Assembly: GCA_966211305.1 (NCBI GenBank)
Contig: CBIHPC010000001.1
Span: forward strand, 51,525 to 115,524
Direction: 5' to 3'
DNA: 64,000 nucleotides
From: Niastella sp966211305
GTDB lineage: Bacteria; Bacteroidota; Bacteroidia; Chitinophagales; Chitinophagaceae
Both the position numbers and the translations under genes were made by a program. The notes beneath the pieces are model-generated. The model saw nothing but the letters and a program-made list of their open reading frames with translations, made no database searches and was not told where the DNA came from. Below are positions 26,763 through 35,700 of the stretch, one piece after another (the first letter of the stretch is position 1; each line of letters starts with the position of its first letter).

Positions 26763-27713
26763 ATGGCTTTGAACGGAGAAAATATCAGACAGATCTTCAA
26801 GAAATACCTGCTTGGCAGTACCAGTGCAGAAGAAAGATCGGCAATCGATAATTGGTATCAATCGCTCGAAAGTGAAACGCCTGTAAACCTCTCTGATCAG
26901 GACCGGGAAGCCACAAAACAGGAGATCTGGGAAGGCATAGTGCCGGCGCTTGTAATAGAAAGAAAAGCGCGGGTAATACCGGTATGGCTGAAAGCGGCTT
27001 CGTGGGCCGCCGTAATCACCGGGATCTTTTTCGCCATTTTTCTTTTTATAAAACCGCCAAAGCAACATGCGCTTGCTTATAAAACCGTGACCACAAAAAA
27101 CGGGGAAAGAAAGGAAGTGATCATTCACGACGGCACCCGCCTAACCCTGAATGCCGGTACCACCTTGCGGGTGTACGAAGATTTTTCAAACGAGCGCCGG
27201 ATTGACCTGCTAGATGGCGAGGTATTTTTTGATGTAAAACGTGATGAGCGCAAACCGTTCAGGATCCACACCAATGATCTCACTATTTCCGTGCTTGGTA
27301 CTTCATTCGATATATCGGCTTATAGGGCCATGAAAAAGATCAGCGTGGGGGTAGTAACCGGTAAGGTGGGTGTAACAAGGGATACGGATACGCTCGATGT
27401 ACTTACAAGAACCAGGCAGCTCAATTATAATACGGAAACACACGCTTATACTACCGGCTCTACCGATGCATTGCTGCTGGCCTGGCGCGAGGGCAGGGTG
27501 GTGTTGAACGACCTGTCGTTCCCGGAAATGGCGGTACTGATGAAAAAGAATTTTGACATCGAAGTGCAAACGCACGACAGCCGCATTGAAAAAACAAAAT
27601 ATACCACAGAATTACCGGCTTCCATGGCTGCTGCTGACGCGGTAGAAGTGCTGGCTGCCATTCATCAACTGAAAGTTCAAAAAATTAACGACCATACTTT
27701 TTTATTTAAATAA
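26763..27713 (+). CDS. FecR-family anti-sigma factor
   Basis: About 316 aa from the ATG at 26763 (MALNGENIRQIFKKYLLG), the usual opening of this family. The frame continues upstream to 26685, but that extension lacks family resemblance. There is a cytoplasmic sigma-binding N-terminus (about 1-75), one membrane span (VWLKAASWAAVITGIFFAIF), then a FecR periplasmic domain (KTVTTKNGERKEVIIHDGTRLTLN; LLDGEVFFDVKRDERKPF). A DUF4974-like C-terminus (VLNDLSFPEMAVLMKKNFDIEV) is present. It transmits the signal from the STN domain of the downstream SusC to the sigma factor upstream. Confidence 0.94.
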   Translation: MALNGENIRQIFKKYLLGSTSAEERSAIDNWYQSLESETPVNLSDQDREATKQEIWEGIVPALVIERKARVIPVWLKAASWAAVITGIFFAIFLFIKPPKQHALAYKTVTTKNGERKEVIIHDGTRLTLNAGTTLRVYEDFSNERRIDLLDGEVFFDVKRDERKPFRIHTNDLTISVLGTSFDISAYRAMKKISVGVVTGKVGVTRDTDTLDVLTRTRQLNYNTETHAYTTGSTDALLLAWREGRVVLNDLSFPEMAVLMKKNFDIEVQTHDSRIEKTKYTTELPASMAAADAVEVLAAIHQLKVQKINDHTFLFK

Positions 27714-27734
27714 CGAGAGCCCTGATTTTCAATT

Positions 27735-27752
27735 AACCAAATTAAAAGCTGT
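27735..27752 (+). promoter_or_regulatory. Leader element AACCAAATTAAAAGCTGT abutting the SusC start codon
   Basis: An 18-nt sequence ending directly at the ATG of 27753. It matches 17 of 18 positions with 60512-60529 before the beta-helix gene, so it may be a ribosome-loading leader used in place of a Shine-Dalgarno site. Confidence 0.45.
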
Positions 27753-30700
27753 ATGAAACAACTGCTTGCCATTGAAAAGAGAAAAAGGCGTATTCCTTTA
27801 TGGCTGTTTCTTTTTCTAATTCCGTTTTCTTCGCTGAACCTGTTGGCGTATACAGGGGAAAGCCAGATCCTTAAAAAAACCAATGTTACCGTTCAGTTCA
27901 GAGGCGGCACCCTCGATGCCGCCATCAGTGAACTGCAGAAAGCTTCGCGGGTTGCCTTTGCTTACGACAGGCAGATACTGAGCCGGTACAAGATCGGGCC
28001 CTTCGAGGTTCGAAAAGAAAATCTCGAAAGTGTTTTGCAAAAACTATTGCGGAACAAACCCCTTGATTATTCGGAGGTGAACAGGGTGGTGGTGATCACC
28101 AAAAAGCAGGAAGATCTGATCCATCAGACTGCTGCTGTTACCGCAAAAAATGAAATCATGGTAAGCGGTGTGATTACTGATGAGAACCGGCTGCCCATGA
28201 CCGGTGTGAACGTGACCGTTAAAGGTACGCTCACCATGACCTCAACCGATGCACAGGGCCGGTATAAGATACTGGCAGAATCACCACAAACAGTACTGGT
28301 GATAAGTTACGTTGGCTATGCAACAGAAGAAATTACAGTAGGCGACAGATCAACCATCGATCTGCAGATGAAACCGGGTGTAGGTAAAGACCTGGCCGAA
28401 ATAGCCGTGGTGGGTTTTGGTTCAAAACAAAAAAAGATCAGCCTGGTGGGCGCACAGTCTACCGTAAAAGTAGAAGAGCTGCACCAGCCGGTTGCCAATG
28501 TAAGCACCATGCTGGCCGGCCGGGTATCGGGCGTAGTGGGCGTGCAACGTTCGGGTGAGCCCGGTAAAAGCAGCGCCGATATCTGGATCAGGGGTATTGC
28601 CACCAGCTTCGGTAACTCCTCTTCTCCTTTAATATTGGTTGATGGCGTAGAGCGCGATATCAATACCATCGACCCCGAAGACATAGAGTCCTTTACCATT
28701 CTCAAAGACGCCGCCGGTACGGCTGTATATGGTGTGCGTGGCGCCAATGGCGTTATATTCATAAAAACAAAAGCCGGTAAGGTGGGTAAACCCCAGATCT
28801 TCTTTGATTATAGTGAAGGGGTGAACACATTTACGAAGAAACCTGAAATGCTGGGTGGTATCGATTATATGAAACTGGCCAACGAAGCATTGACTACCCG
28901 CAACCAGGCGCCCATGTTTACGCAGGAATACATCGATAAAACCGCATCGGGTCTCGACCCCATGGTATACCCGAATGTTGACTGGATTGACGCCGTTTTC
29001 AATAAAACAGGCCATACCCGTAAGGCCAACCTCAATGTGAGCGGCGGGGTCGACAATGCACAATATTATGTATCCCTTGCCTATTTTGGCGAGAGCAGCT
29101 TTTTGAAGACCGATGATATGGCGCAGTACAACAGCAAACTGCATTACGACCGGTATAACGTTACCACCAAGTTGAATATGAAGCTTACTAATACCACCAA
29201 AGCCGAAATAGGGGTTATGGGGTATTTTTCAACAAGGAACGCGCCGTATGAAGATCCTTCCACCATTTTTGCCAGCGCTATGGCGGCAACCCCTGTCATG
29301 TACCCGATCATGTACCCGGGCGGCATTGTGCCCGGTATAACCTCCAATGGCGCTTCCATTAACCCGTATGCACAACTGACACGCTTTGGTTATCGTACAG
29401 AGAACCAGAACCAGTTGTATTCCAACCTGCGGCTAACCCAGGAGCTCGATGCGATCGCAAAAGGGTTGTCGGTTACCGGTATGGTTGCTTTCGATGCATA
29501 CAGTTCGGTTTCTATCAGAAGGCTTAAAAGAGACGATACCTATACCGTAGATAAGAACAAACCACATAACGACGATGGCAGCCTGAACCTGCAAAGGACC
29601 TGGACCTCTACACAACCTTATCTCGGTTTCGATAAATCGAACGGCGGTAACAAACAGACCTATGTAGAAGGCGCAATCAATTATAACAGGGAATTTGGTA
29701 ATCACCGGGTAGGCGGTATGCTTTTGGGTTATGCCAGCAGCAAAACAAATGCTTTTGCGGGCGATATCACCAGCTCTATCCCTTCGCGGTTGATGGGCCT
29801 TGCAGGCAGGGCCACCTATTCATACGACGACCGCTATTTCCTCGAGTTCAACGGCGGTTATAATGGCTCGGAATTGTTTGCCCCCGACAACCGGTTTGGA
29901 TTTTTCCCGGCTATTGGCGCCGGTTGGGTGGTGTCGAATGAGAAATTCTTTGACCCGTTTTTAAGTACAGTATCCTTCCTGAAATTCAGATATTCTTATG
30001 GTAAATCGGGGCTTGGCCTCATCACCTCGGGCTCACGCCGCTTTGCTTACATTACCGAAGTGAGCGATGGCGCCGACGGGTATGATTTCGGCAGAACCAC
30101 CACCAACAACGCAGGTGGTATTGTGGTAACCGATTATGCAGTGCCTGATATGGCATGGTCCACATCCCTGAAACAGAATGTTGGCTTTGAAGCGAAATTT
30201 TTCAATAATAAACTGTCATTTATCGTCGACCTGTTCAGTGAAGAGCGTACCGGCATTTTTATGCAAAGACAGTCGGCCGTTATTTTTAACGGTTTGCAGA
30301 AGCAGCTTTGGGGCAACCTCGGCGCCGTTCATAACAGGGGAGTTGATGGAACACTCGAATTCAATACGAATGTAGGTGAAGTGCGACTGAACATCAGGGG
30401 TAACATCACCTTCAATAGAGATAAGGTAGTTGAAAACGATATGCCGCCGCAGGCCTACCCCTGGCTTGAGCACAGAGGCGACAACGCACTGGCCATGTAC
30501 GGATATATTGCCGAAGGGTTATTTGTTGACCAGGGCGAAATAAACAAAAGTGCAGTGCCCGGCGACAAATCGAAAGTATTGCCCGGCGATATCAAATACA
30601 AAGACCTGAATGGCGACGGCGTGATCGATGCCAATGACGTGGCAAAAATTGGCCGCGGCGATGTGCCATCCCTGGTGTATGGTTTTGGCTTTAATGTTTC

Positions 30701-31154
30701 CTATAAAAATTTCCAGGTAGGCGTATTGTTCCAGGGCATCGACAATGCCGACAGGATGTTGCAGGGAAGGGCTATTATGCCGTTCAACGCTTCCGATGCA
30801 TCCAATGCCTACGCTGTAACGCTCGACAGATGGACGTTCGACAACCCCCGCCAGGATGTATTTTATCCGCGCCTCGCTTATGGCGAAGACCGCAACTTTA
30901 ACAATACAAGAGCCAGCTCATGGTGGGTAAAGGATATGAGCTTCATACGCCTGAAAACAGCCATGATCTCTTACAACCTGCCGGCAGCAATGCTGCGTGG
31001 TTTGGGTATCAAGAACTCGGCCATCTACATGCAGGGCATCAACCTGCTTACTTTCAGCAATTTCAAATTATGGGATCCTGAGCTGAATTCGAATAATGGC
31101 ATCAGCTACCCCAACGTAAGGACCATTTCTTTAGGTGTTAATCTGAAATTCTAG
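27753..31154 (+). CDS. SusC-family TonB-dependent transporter with N-terminal STN signalling domain
   Basis: 1133 aa: signal sequence, STN domain (about 45-115, VTVQFRGGTLDAAISELQKASRVAFAYD; LESVLQKLLRNKPLDY), carboxypeptidase-regulatory-like domain (VSGVITDENRLPMTGVNVTV), plug (LAEIAVVGFGSKQKKISLVG; AVYGVRGANGVIFIKTK) and barrel. It is the only one of the four SusC proteins here with an STN, and the only one beside a sigma/anti-sigma pair. This supports a dual role in import and induction. Expected ligand: alpha-mannan oligosaccharides, judged from the GH76 and GH92 genes downstream. Confidence 0.96.
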   Translation: MKQLLAIEKRKRRIPLWLFLFLIPFSSLNLLAYTGESQILKKTNVTVQFRGGTLDAAISELQKASRVAFAYDRQILSRYKIGPFEVRKENLESVLQKLLRNKPLDYSEVNRVVVITKKQEDLIHQTAAVTAKNEIMVSGVITDENRLPMTGVNVTVKGTLTMTSTDAQGRYKILAESPQTVLVISYVGYATEEITVGDRSTIDLQMKPGVGKDLAEIAVVGFGSKQKKISLVGAQSTVKVEELHQPVANVSTMLAGRVSGVVGVQRSGEPGKSSADIWIRGIATSFGNSSSPLILVDGVERDINTIDPEDIESFTILKDAAGTAVYGVRGANGVIFIKTKAGKVGKPQIFFDYSEGVNTFTKKPEMLGGIDYMKLANEALTTRNQAPMFTQEYIDKTASGLDPMVYPNVDWIDAVFNKTGHTRKANLNVSGGVDNAQYYVSLAYFGESSFLKTDDMAQYNSKLHYDRYNVTTKLNMKLTNTTKAEIGVMGYFSTRNAPYEDPSTIFASAMAATPVMYPIMYPGGIVPGITSNGASINPYAQLTRFGYRTENQNQLYSNLRLTQELDAIAKGLSVTGMVAFDAYSSVSIRRLKRDDTYTVDKNKPHNDDGSLNLQRTWTSTQPYLGFDKSNGGNKQTYVEGAINYNREFGNHRVGGMLLGYASSKTNAFAGDITSSIPSRLMGLAGRATYSYDDRYFLEFNGGYNGSELFAPDNRFGFFPAIGAGWVVSNEKFFDPFLSTVSFLKFRYSYGKSGLGLITSGSRRFAYITEVSDGADGYDFGRTTTNNAGGIVVTDYAVPDMAWSTSLKQNVGFEAKFFNNKLSFIVDLFSEERTGIFMQRQSAVIFNGLQKQLWGNLGAVHNRGVDGTLEFNTNVGEVRLNIRGNITFNRDKVVENDMPPQAYPWLEHRGDNALAMYGYIAEGLFVDQGEINKSAVPGDKSKVLPGDIKYKDLNGDGVIDANDVAKIGRGDVPSLVYGFGFNVSYKNFQVGVLFQGIDNADRMLQGRAIMPFNASDASNAYAVTLDRWTFDNPRQDVFYPRLAYGEDRNFNNTRASSWWVKDMSFIRLKTAMISYNLPAAMLRGLGIKNSAIYMQGINLLTFSNFKLWDPELNSNNGISYPNVRTISLGVNLKF

Positions 31155-31181
31155 TTTTCGATCATTAAAGTGAATAACGAT

Positions 31182-33044
31182 ATGCGCAAATACATCTACC
31201 TGTTTTTTGCAGTGGCGGCACTGTCATCCTGCAAAAAATATCTCGATAAAGTTCCCGATGATAAGTTGTCTGGAAAAGATATTTTCAACAGCTGGCAAAC
31301 AGCCAATAAATTTCTCAGCAATGTATATTCGCACATACCCGATGAGTTCGGCCAGCGGGGTGGCGGCCAATACAATTCAAGCGACGATTATAATAATGGG
31401 GGTATTTGGACGGGCGGCAGCGACGAGGCGGAATTCCTGTGGGGTTTTGTACGTTCGAACAACCTGAACATCGGCGCCTGGGACGCTACTTCCGATTTTG
31501 TGCGAACTTACTGGACCAACTACTACCAGGGTATTCAGGGCGCCAGCACCTTTATTGCCAATGCCGGCCAGATCAGCGATCTGTCTGATGAGTTGAAAAA
31601 TCGTTACAAAGCGGAAGCCAGGGCATTGCGTGCCATTTATTACTTTCAGCTGGTACGTATATACGGCCCGGTGATCCTGATGGGCGAGAACCCCGTAGAT
31701 CCCAACATGAACTTACAACTGTCACGCAGCTCCATCGATGAATGTGTTGAGTTCATAACGACAGAGTTAACAGCAGCAGCGAATGACCTGCCGGTAACGC
31801 CCGATGGCGATGCACAGTACGGTCATGTTACCAAAGGGGTGGCCCTTGCTTATAAGGCGCAGGCACTGATGTATGCCGCCAGTCCGCTGTTCAATGGGAA
31901 TACCGATTATGCCAACCTGAAAAATAAGGATGGCAAACAATTGGTTGGCCAGGCCGCTGATGTAAATAAATGGAAGGTGGCCGCCGACGCGTATAAAGAC
32001 TTTATTACAACGTTTGTACCCGCTACCTACAACCTGTATAAATCTGAGGATGGCAATCCGTATAAGAGTTGCCGCGATGTGATGTTGAAAGACTGGAACG
32101 TTGAAGTGATCTTTTCCCGTAAAGGTTCCATCGATTCAAGGCAATATGAATTAACACCGCGTCATGACGGCGCTGCAAGCGGTGATGTAAAAGGCGGCAC
32201 CGGTTTGGCGGCTACGCAACGCATGGTAGATGCCTTTTTTATGGCAAACGGCATGAGCCCCGTATTGGGATATAACAGCGATGGCACGCCGGTCGTAAAT
32301 GCAGCTTCAGGTTATCAGCTCACCGGCTTTACCGATTTCAAAGCTCCTTCGAGCAATAACTCGCTGCCGTCAAAAAGCACATTTAACCAATGGGTGAACC
32401 GTGAACCCCGGTTTTATGTAAATATTACCTACAACCGCAGTAACTGGCTCAATCCTACCTGGCCCGTTGAAACCACGCTTTTCAGGGGCGGCAATTCGGG
32501 TAAAAAGGCCGATGGCAGTGGCGGCGACTATTCTGTAACCGGTTATGCTGTACGTAAATCGATGAGCACAGGCGCATGGAACAATGGTAATGATCATAAA
32601 CTGATCATTCTGCGGCTGGCCGAAATGTACCTCGGGTATGCCGAATGTTTGAATGAAGCCGACTATGCCGCCAACCTGAACGAAACACTTAAATATATCA
32701 ACCTCATTCGTGAAAGAGCCGGCATTCCTCAGTACGGCACAGGTGCCGACGCGCTGCCTGTACCTGCCAGCCAGGCTGAAATGCGCGAAGCCATTCGCAA
32801 AGAACGCCGGGTAGAACTCGCATTCGAGAACAGCCGTTTCTTCGATGTGCGCCGCTGGAAAATTGCTGAGCAAACAGAGAACGGTCCGGTATGGGGGCTC
32901 GATATCAATGCTACCACCGAACCGGGTTTTTATAACCTGGCATCTTTTGAAACAAGGGTATTCAACAAAAAGCATTACCTGTTCCCGATACCGCAGAGTG
33001 AGATCAATAACGATGTGGAACTGGTGCAGAATACGGGCTGGTAA
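31182..33044 (+). CDS. SusD/RagB-family glycan-binding lipoprotein of the mannan-type PUL
   Basis: About 620 aa from the ATG at 31182 (MRKYIYLFFAVAALSSC, lipobox then KKYLDKVPDDKLSG). A GTG four codons earlier is possible but less likely. The helical repeats (KAEARALRAIYYFQLVRIYGP) and C-terminal signature (IRKERRVELAFENSRFFDVRRW; HYLFPIPQSEIN) are complete. It forms a pair with the STN-SusC 27 nt upstream. Confidence 0.95.
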   Translation: MRKYIYLFFAVAALSSCKKYLDKVPDDKLSGKDIFNSWQTANKFLSNVYSHIPDEFGQRGGGQYNSSDDYNNGGIWTGGSDEAEFLWGFVRSNNLNIGAWDATSDFVRTYWTNYYQGIQGASTFIANAGQISDLSDELKNRYKAEARALRAIYYFQLVRIYGPVILMGENPVDPNMNLQLSRSSIDECVEFITTELTAAANDLPVTPDGDAQYGHVTKGVALAYKAQALMYAASPLFNGNTDYANLKNKDGKQLVGQAADVNKWKVAADAYKDFITTFVPATYNLYKSEDGNPYKSCRDVMLKDWNVEVIFSRKGSIDSRQYELTPRHDGAASGDVKGGTGLAATQRMVDAFFMANGMSPVLGYNSDGTPVVNAASGYQLTGFTDFKAPSSNNSLPSKSTFNQWVNREPRFYVNITYNRSNWLNPTWPVETTLFRGGNSGKKADGSGGDYSVTGYAVRKSMSTGAWNNGNDHKLIILRLAEMYLGYAECLNEADYAANLNETLKYINLIRERAGIPQYGTGADALPVPASQAEMREAIRKERRVELAFENSRFFDVRRWKIAEQTENGPVWGLDINATTEPGFYNLASFETRVFNKKHYLFPIPQSEINNDVELVQNTGW

Positions 33045-33096
33045 AAGCGACAGCAATGGTTGGTAACTTAATTATGAACGGCTAATTTTTTCAATT

Positions 33097-34398
33097 ATGT
33101 CAGTAAAGATCAATCTTAATATAATTTACGTTGCCCTGGTGGTGGCGCTGGGTGTTAGCGCCTGCAAAAAGGAAGCCGGCGGCTATTCCCACAATTCATC
33201 CGCCCCCATAACGGTAACTTCATTTACGCCTGAAGAAGGCGCTACGGGTACCGAAGTGCTGATCAATGGCAGTAATTTTTCTTCCGATACATCGCAGATA
33301 AAAGTTACCATCAACGGGGTGCCTTTGAAAATAGCAGGTGCAAAAGAGAACCAGATCATGGCCTATCTCACCACGAAAACCGGTACCGGCCCTGTAGAAG
33401 TAACCATTGGCAAAAATACCGGCGCCAGCACTACCGATTTCAATTACCTGTTTTCTTATGTGGTAACTACATTGGCAGGTTCGGGCAATGCAGGCTATGC
33501 CGATGGAACAGGCGCCGCCGCTTCATTCAACTTCGCCGGTGTGCGCAGCCAGTTATCGGTTGATGATAACGGCAACGTATACGTACCGGATGGCGGTAAC
33601 CAGCGCATCAGGAAAATAGCGCCCGACGGAACGGTGACCACGCTTGCCGGTATGGGTCAGAACGGGTATGCCGATGGCAATGCCGCAGATGCGAAATTCA
33701 ATAATCCCTGCGGCACCGCGGTAGATGCAAACGGCAATGTGTATGTCGCTGAAAGGAACGGCCGGCGCATCAGGAAGATCACACCCGACGGTACCGTTTC
33801 TACACATGCTTTCAGCAGCGGCAATGGCGGTAATGAGCTTACTTCTGTAGTGATCAATAATACCACCGGCAACGTGTACTGGTCAGATTTTTATGGCGAC
33901 GGTATTTATACATTGAAAAACGGGAGCGTAACAAAAGTGATCAACTACTCTCTTCCCTGTACCATCACCATCGATGCAGCAGGTAACATTTATGCTACCC
34001 ATTACGACGCCCAAATGGTGCGTAAATACTCCTATGATGCCACCACCGACGCTTTTGATAACGGAGTTGATCTTGCCGGTACAGACCGCCAGTCGGGCTG
34101 GGTCGACGGCCAGGGCCCAATGGCCCGTTTCAACAATCCCTGGGGTATAGCCATTGATAGTAAGAGCAACCTGTATGTTGCGGGATTGGGCGAAGGCAGG
34201 AACAGTAACTGCGTTCGCATGATCAATGCCGATAAATGGGTGAGCACCATTGCCGGTGTGGGGGACAGAGGGTTTGCCGAAGGAACCGGAAGCAGTGCCC
34301 GGTTCAGCGGTCCCACAGGCATAGCCGTTGATAAGAATGGCAATATGTATGTGCTGGATATGGCCAACAACCGCGTAAGGAAAATTTCAGTAAAATAA
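33097..34398 (+). CDS. Surface lipoprotein with IPT/TIG domain and NHL-repeat propeller
   Basis: 433 aa with lipobox GVSAC followed by KKEAGGYSHN. An IPT/TIG immunoglobulin-like domain (about 45-125, VTSFTPEEGATGTEVLING) is followed by NHL-type beta-propeller repeats (VVTTLAGSGNAGYADGTGAA; VDDNGNVYVPDGGNQRIRKI; repeated to the end, VDKNGNMYVLDMANNRVRKI). It occupies the slot after SusCD where a surface glycan-binding protein is usually encoded. Glycan binding is inferred from that position. Confidence 0.9.
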   Translation: MSVKINLNIIYVALVVALGVSACKKEAGGYSHNSSAPITVTSFTPEEGATGTEVLINGSNFSSDTSQIKVTINGVPLKIAGAKENQIMAYLTTKTGTGPVEVTIGKNTGASTTDFNYLFSYVVTTLAGSGNAGYADGTGAAASFNFAGVRSQLSVDDNGNVYVPDGGNQRIRKIAPDGTVTTLAGMGQNGYADGNAADAKFNNPCGTAVDANGNVYVAERNGRRIRKITPDGTVSTHAFSSGNGGNELTSVVINNTTGNVYWSDFYGDGIYTLKNGSVTKVINYSLPCTITIDAAGNIYATHYDAQMVRKYSYDATTDAFDNGVDLAGTDRQSGWVDGQGPMARFNNPWGIAIDSKSNLYVAGLGEGRNSNCVRMINADKWVSTIAGVGDRGFAEGTGSSARFSGPTGIAVDKNGNMYVLDMANNRVRKISVK

Positions 34399-34485
34399 AT
34401 ACGGCAGAAGGTGGGGTATCCTGTGCTGTATGCATTGCAGGATGGCCCGCTTTCTGTTCATTCATACCTCTTTTAACCAAGGAAA

Positions 34486-35637
34486 ATGAAGCACAGGTCT
34501 TATTCTGTTAAAGCGCTTGCCTTATTATTGGGAGCGTCGGTATTGTCATGCAGCAAAAGCGGCAACGATCAATCCACCCCCGACCCTGTAACGCCACAGC
34601 AGGTGTCGTTTACATCGAATGACGCTACCGCTGCATACAATGATTTCAATAAACATCTTTTCGATCCTAACAGGAAGATCTATTACCGCGCTTCAGATAA
34701 AAGCGGAACCGGCGCCATCTGGACCCAAGCCATTTATTTCGATATGGCCATGAATGCCTGGAAGCGTACAAAGGATCCTGCATACAGGCAGTTGATTGAA
34801 GATATTTACAATGGCAATGCCATGGAGTATAACAATTACAACTGGAAAGACGATATTAAATGGTTTATCTGGGACGATATGATGTGGTGGATCATTTCGC
34901 TTGCCAGGGCGTATGAATTAACCGGCGAGCAAAAATATCTCGATCATTCGATAAAGGGATTCAATTTTGTATGGTATGGCGATGCTGCCATCGGCCGGCA
35001 GGGATCGCATGAAGCCAACGGCGGCATGGAATGGGACTGGCACCGGCGCGGAAAAACCGCCTGTATCAATTTCCCTACCATTATAGCGGCTATGACCCTG
35101 TATAATATTACAAAAGAAGCCGATTATGTTGCCAAAGCGAAGGAAGTATATGGCTGGGCAAAACCTAATTTATTCGATGCTTCCAATGGTCGCGTGGCCG
35201 ATCATAAGGTCGACAACAACCCAACCAACTGGACGCTGCATACCTATAACCAGGCTACTTTTATAGGTGCTGCGGTGATGTTGTATAATCATACCAAAGA
35301 AGTTTCGTATTTGAACGAGGCGGTACTGGCAGCTGATTATACTAAAAATAATATGAGCGATGCAAAAGGCATCCTGCCTTATGAAACCGGCGAAGAGCAG
35401 GGCATTTACAATGCCATCCTGGCCCAGTACATGATCCGTCTTATTGAAGATGGCAACAAGCCGGAGTACCTCGACTGGTTGCGGAAAAATATCAATACGG
35501 CGTATGGCAACCGCAACAGCACCACGGGGTTAATGGGAAAGAACTACAAGACCACCCCGGCTGCAGGCACACCTGTTTCCTGTTATGATGCCAGCAGTAT
35601 TCCTGCACTTATGCAGGTGATACCACCCGCAAATTAG
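34486..35637 (+). CDS. GH76-family endo-alpha-1,6-mannanase-like lipoprotein
   Basis: 383 aa with lipobox ASVLSC then SKSGNDQST, so probably a surface lipoprotein. The (alpha/alpha)6-barrel contains the family's consecutive catalytic aspartates in IWDDMMWWIISLARAYE (Asp130-Asp131). Other GH76 stretches are AIWTQAIYFDMAMNAWKRTKD, ACINFPTIIAAMTLY, and YNQATFIGAAVMLY. GH76 enzymes cut the alpha-1,6-mannan backbone of fungal or yeast cell-wall mannan. Surface location fits the first cleavage before SusCD import. Confidence 0.93.
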   Translation: MKHRSYSVKALALLLGASVLSCSKSGNDQSTPDPVTPQQVSFTSNDATAAYNDFNKHLFDPNRKIYYRASDKSGTGAIWTQAIYFDMAMNAWKRTKDPAYRQLIEDIYNGNAMEYNNYNWKDDIKWFIWDDMMWWIISLARAYELTGEQKYLDHSIKGFNFVWYGDAAIGRQGSHEANGGMEWDWHRRGKTACINFPTIIAAMTLYNITKEADYVAKAKEVYGWAKPNLFDASNGRVADHKVDNNPTNWTLHTYNQATFIGAAVMLYNHTKEVSYLNEAVLAADYTKNNMSDAKGILPYETGEEQGIYNAILAQYMIRLIEDGNKPEYLDWLRKNINTAYGNRNSTTGLMGKNYKTTPAAGTPVSCYDASSIPALMQVIPPAN

Positions 35638-35661
35638 AATGTATTATTGCTAAATGTATAT

Positions 35662-35696
35662 ATTGCTTATTGCAAATTGCCCATCGTCAATTGATT
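35662..35696. repeat. Five degenerate heptads (ATTGCTT, ATTGCAA, ATTGCCC, ATCGTCA, ATTGATT)
   Basis: Period-7 array filling the gap between the GH76 and GH92 genes, ending 4 nt before the GH92 ATG. Confidence 0.75.
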
Positions 35697-35700
35697 TATC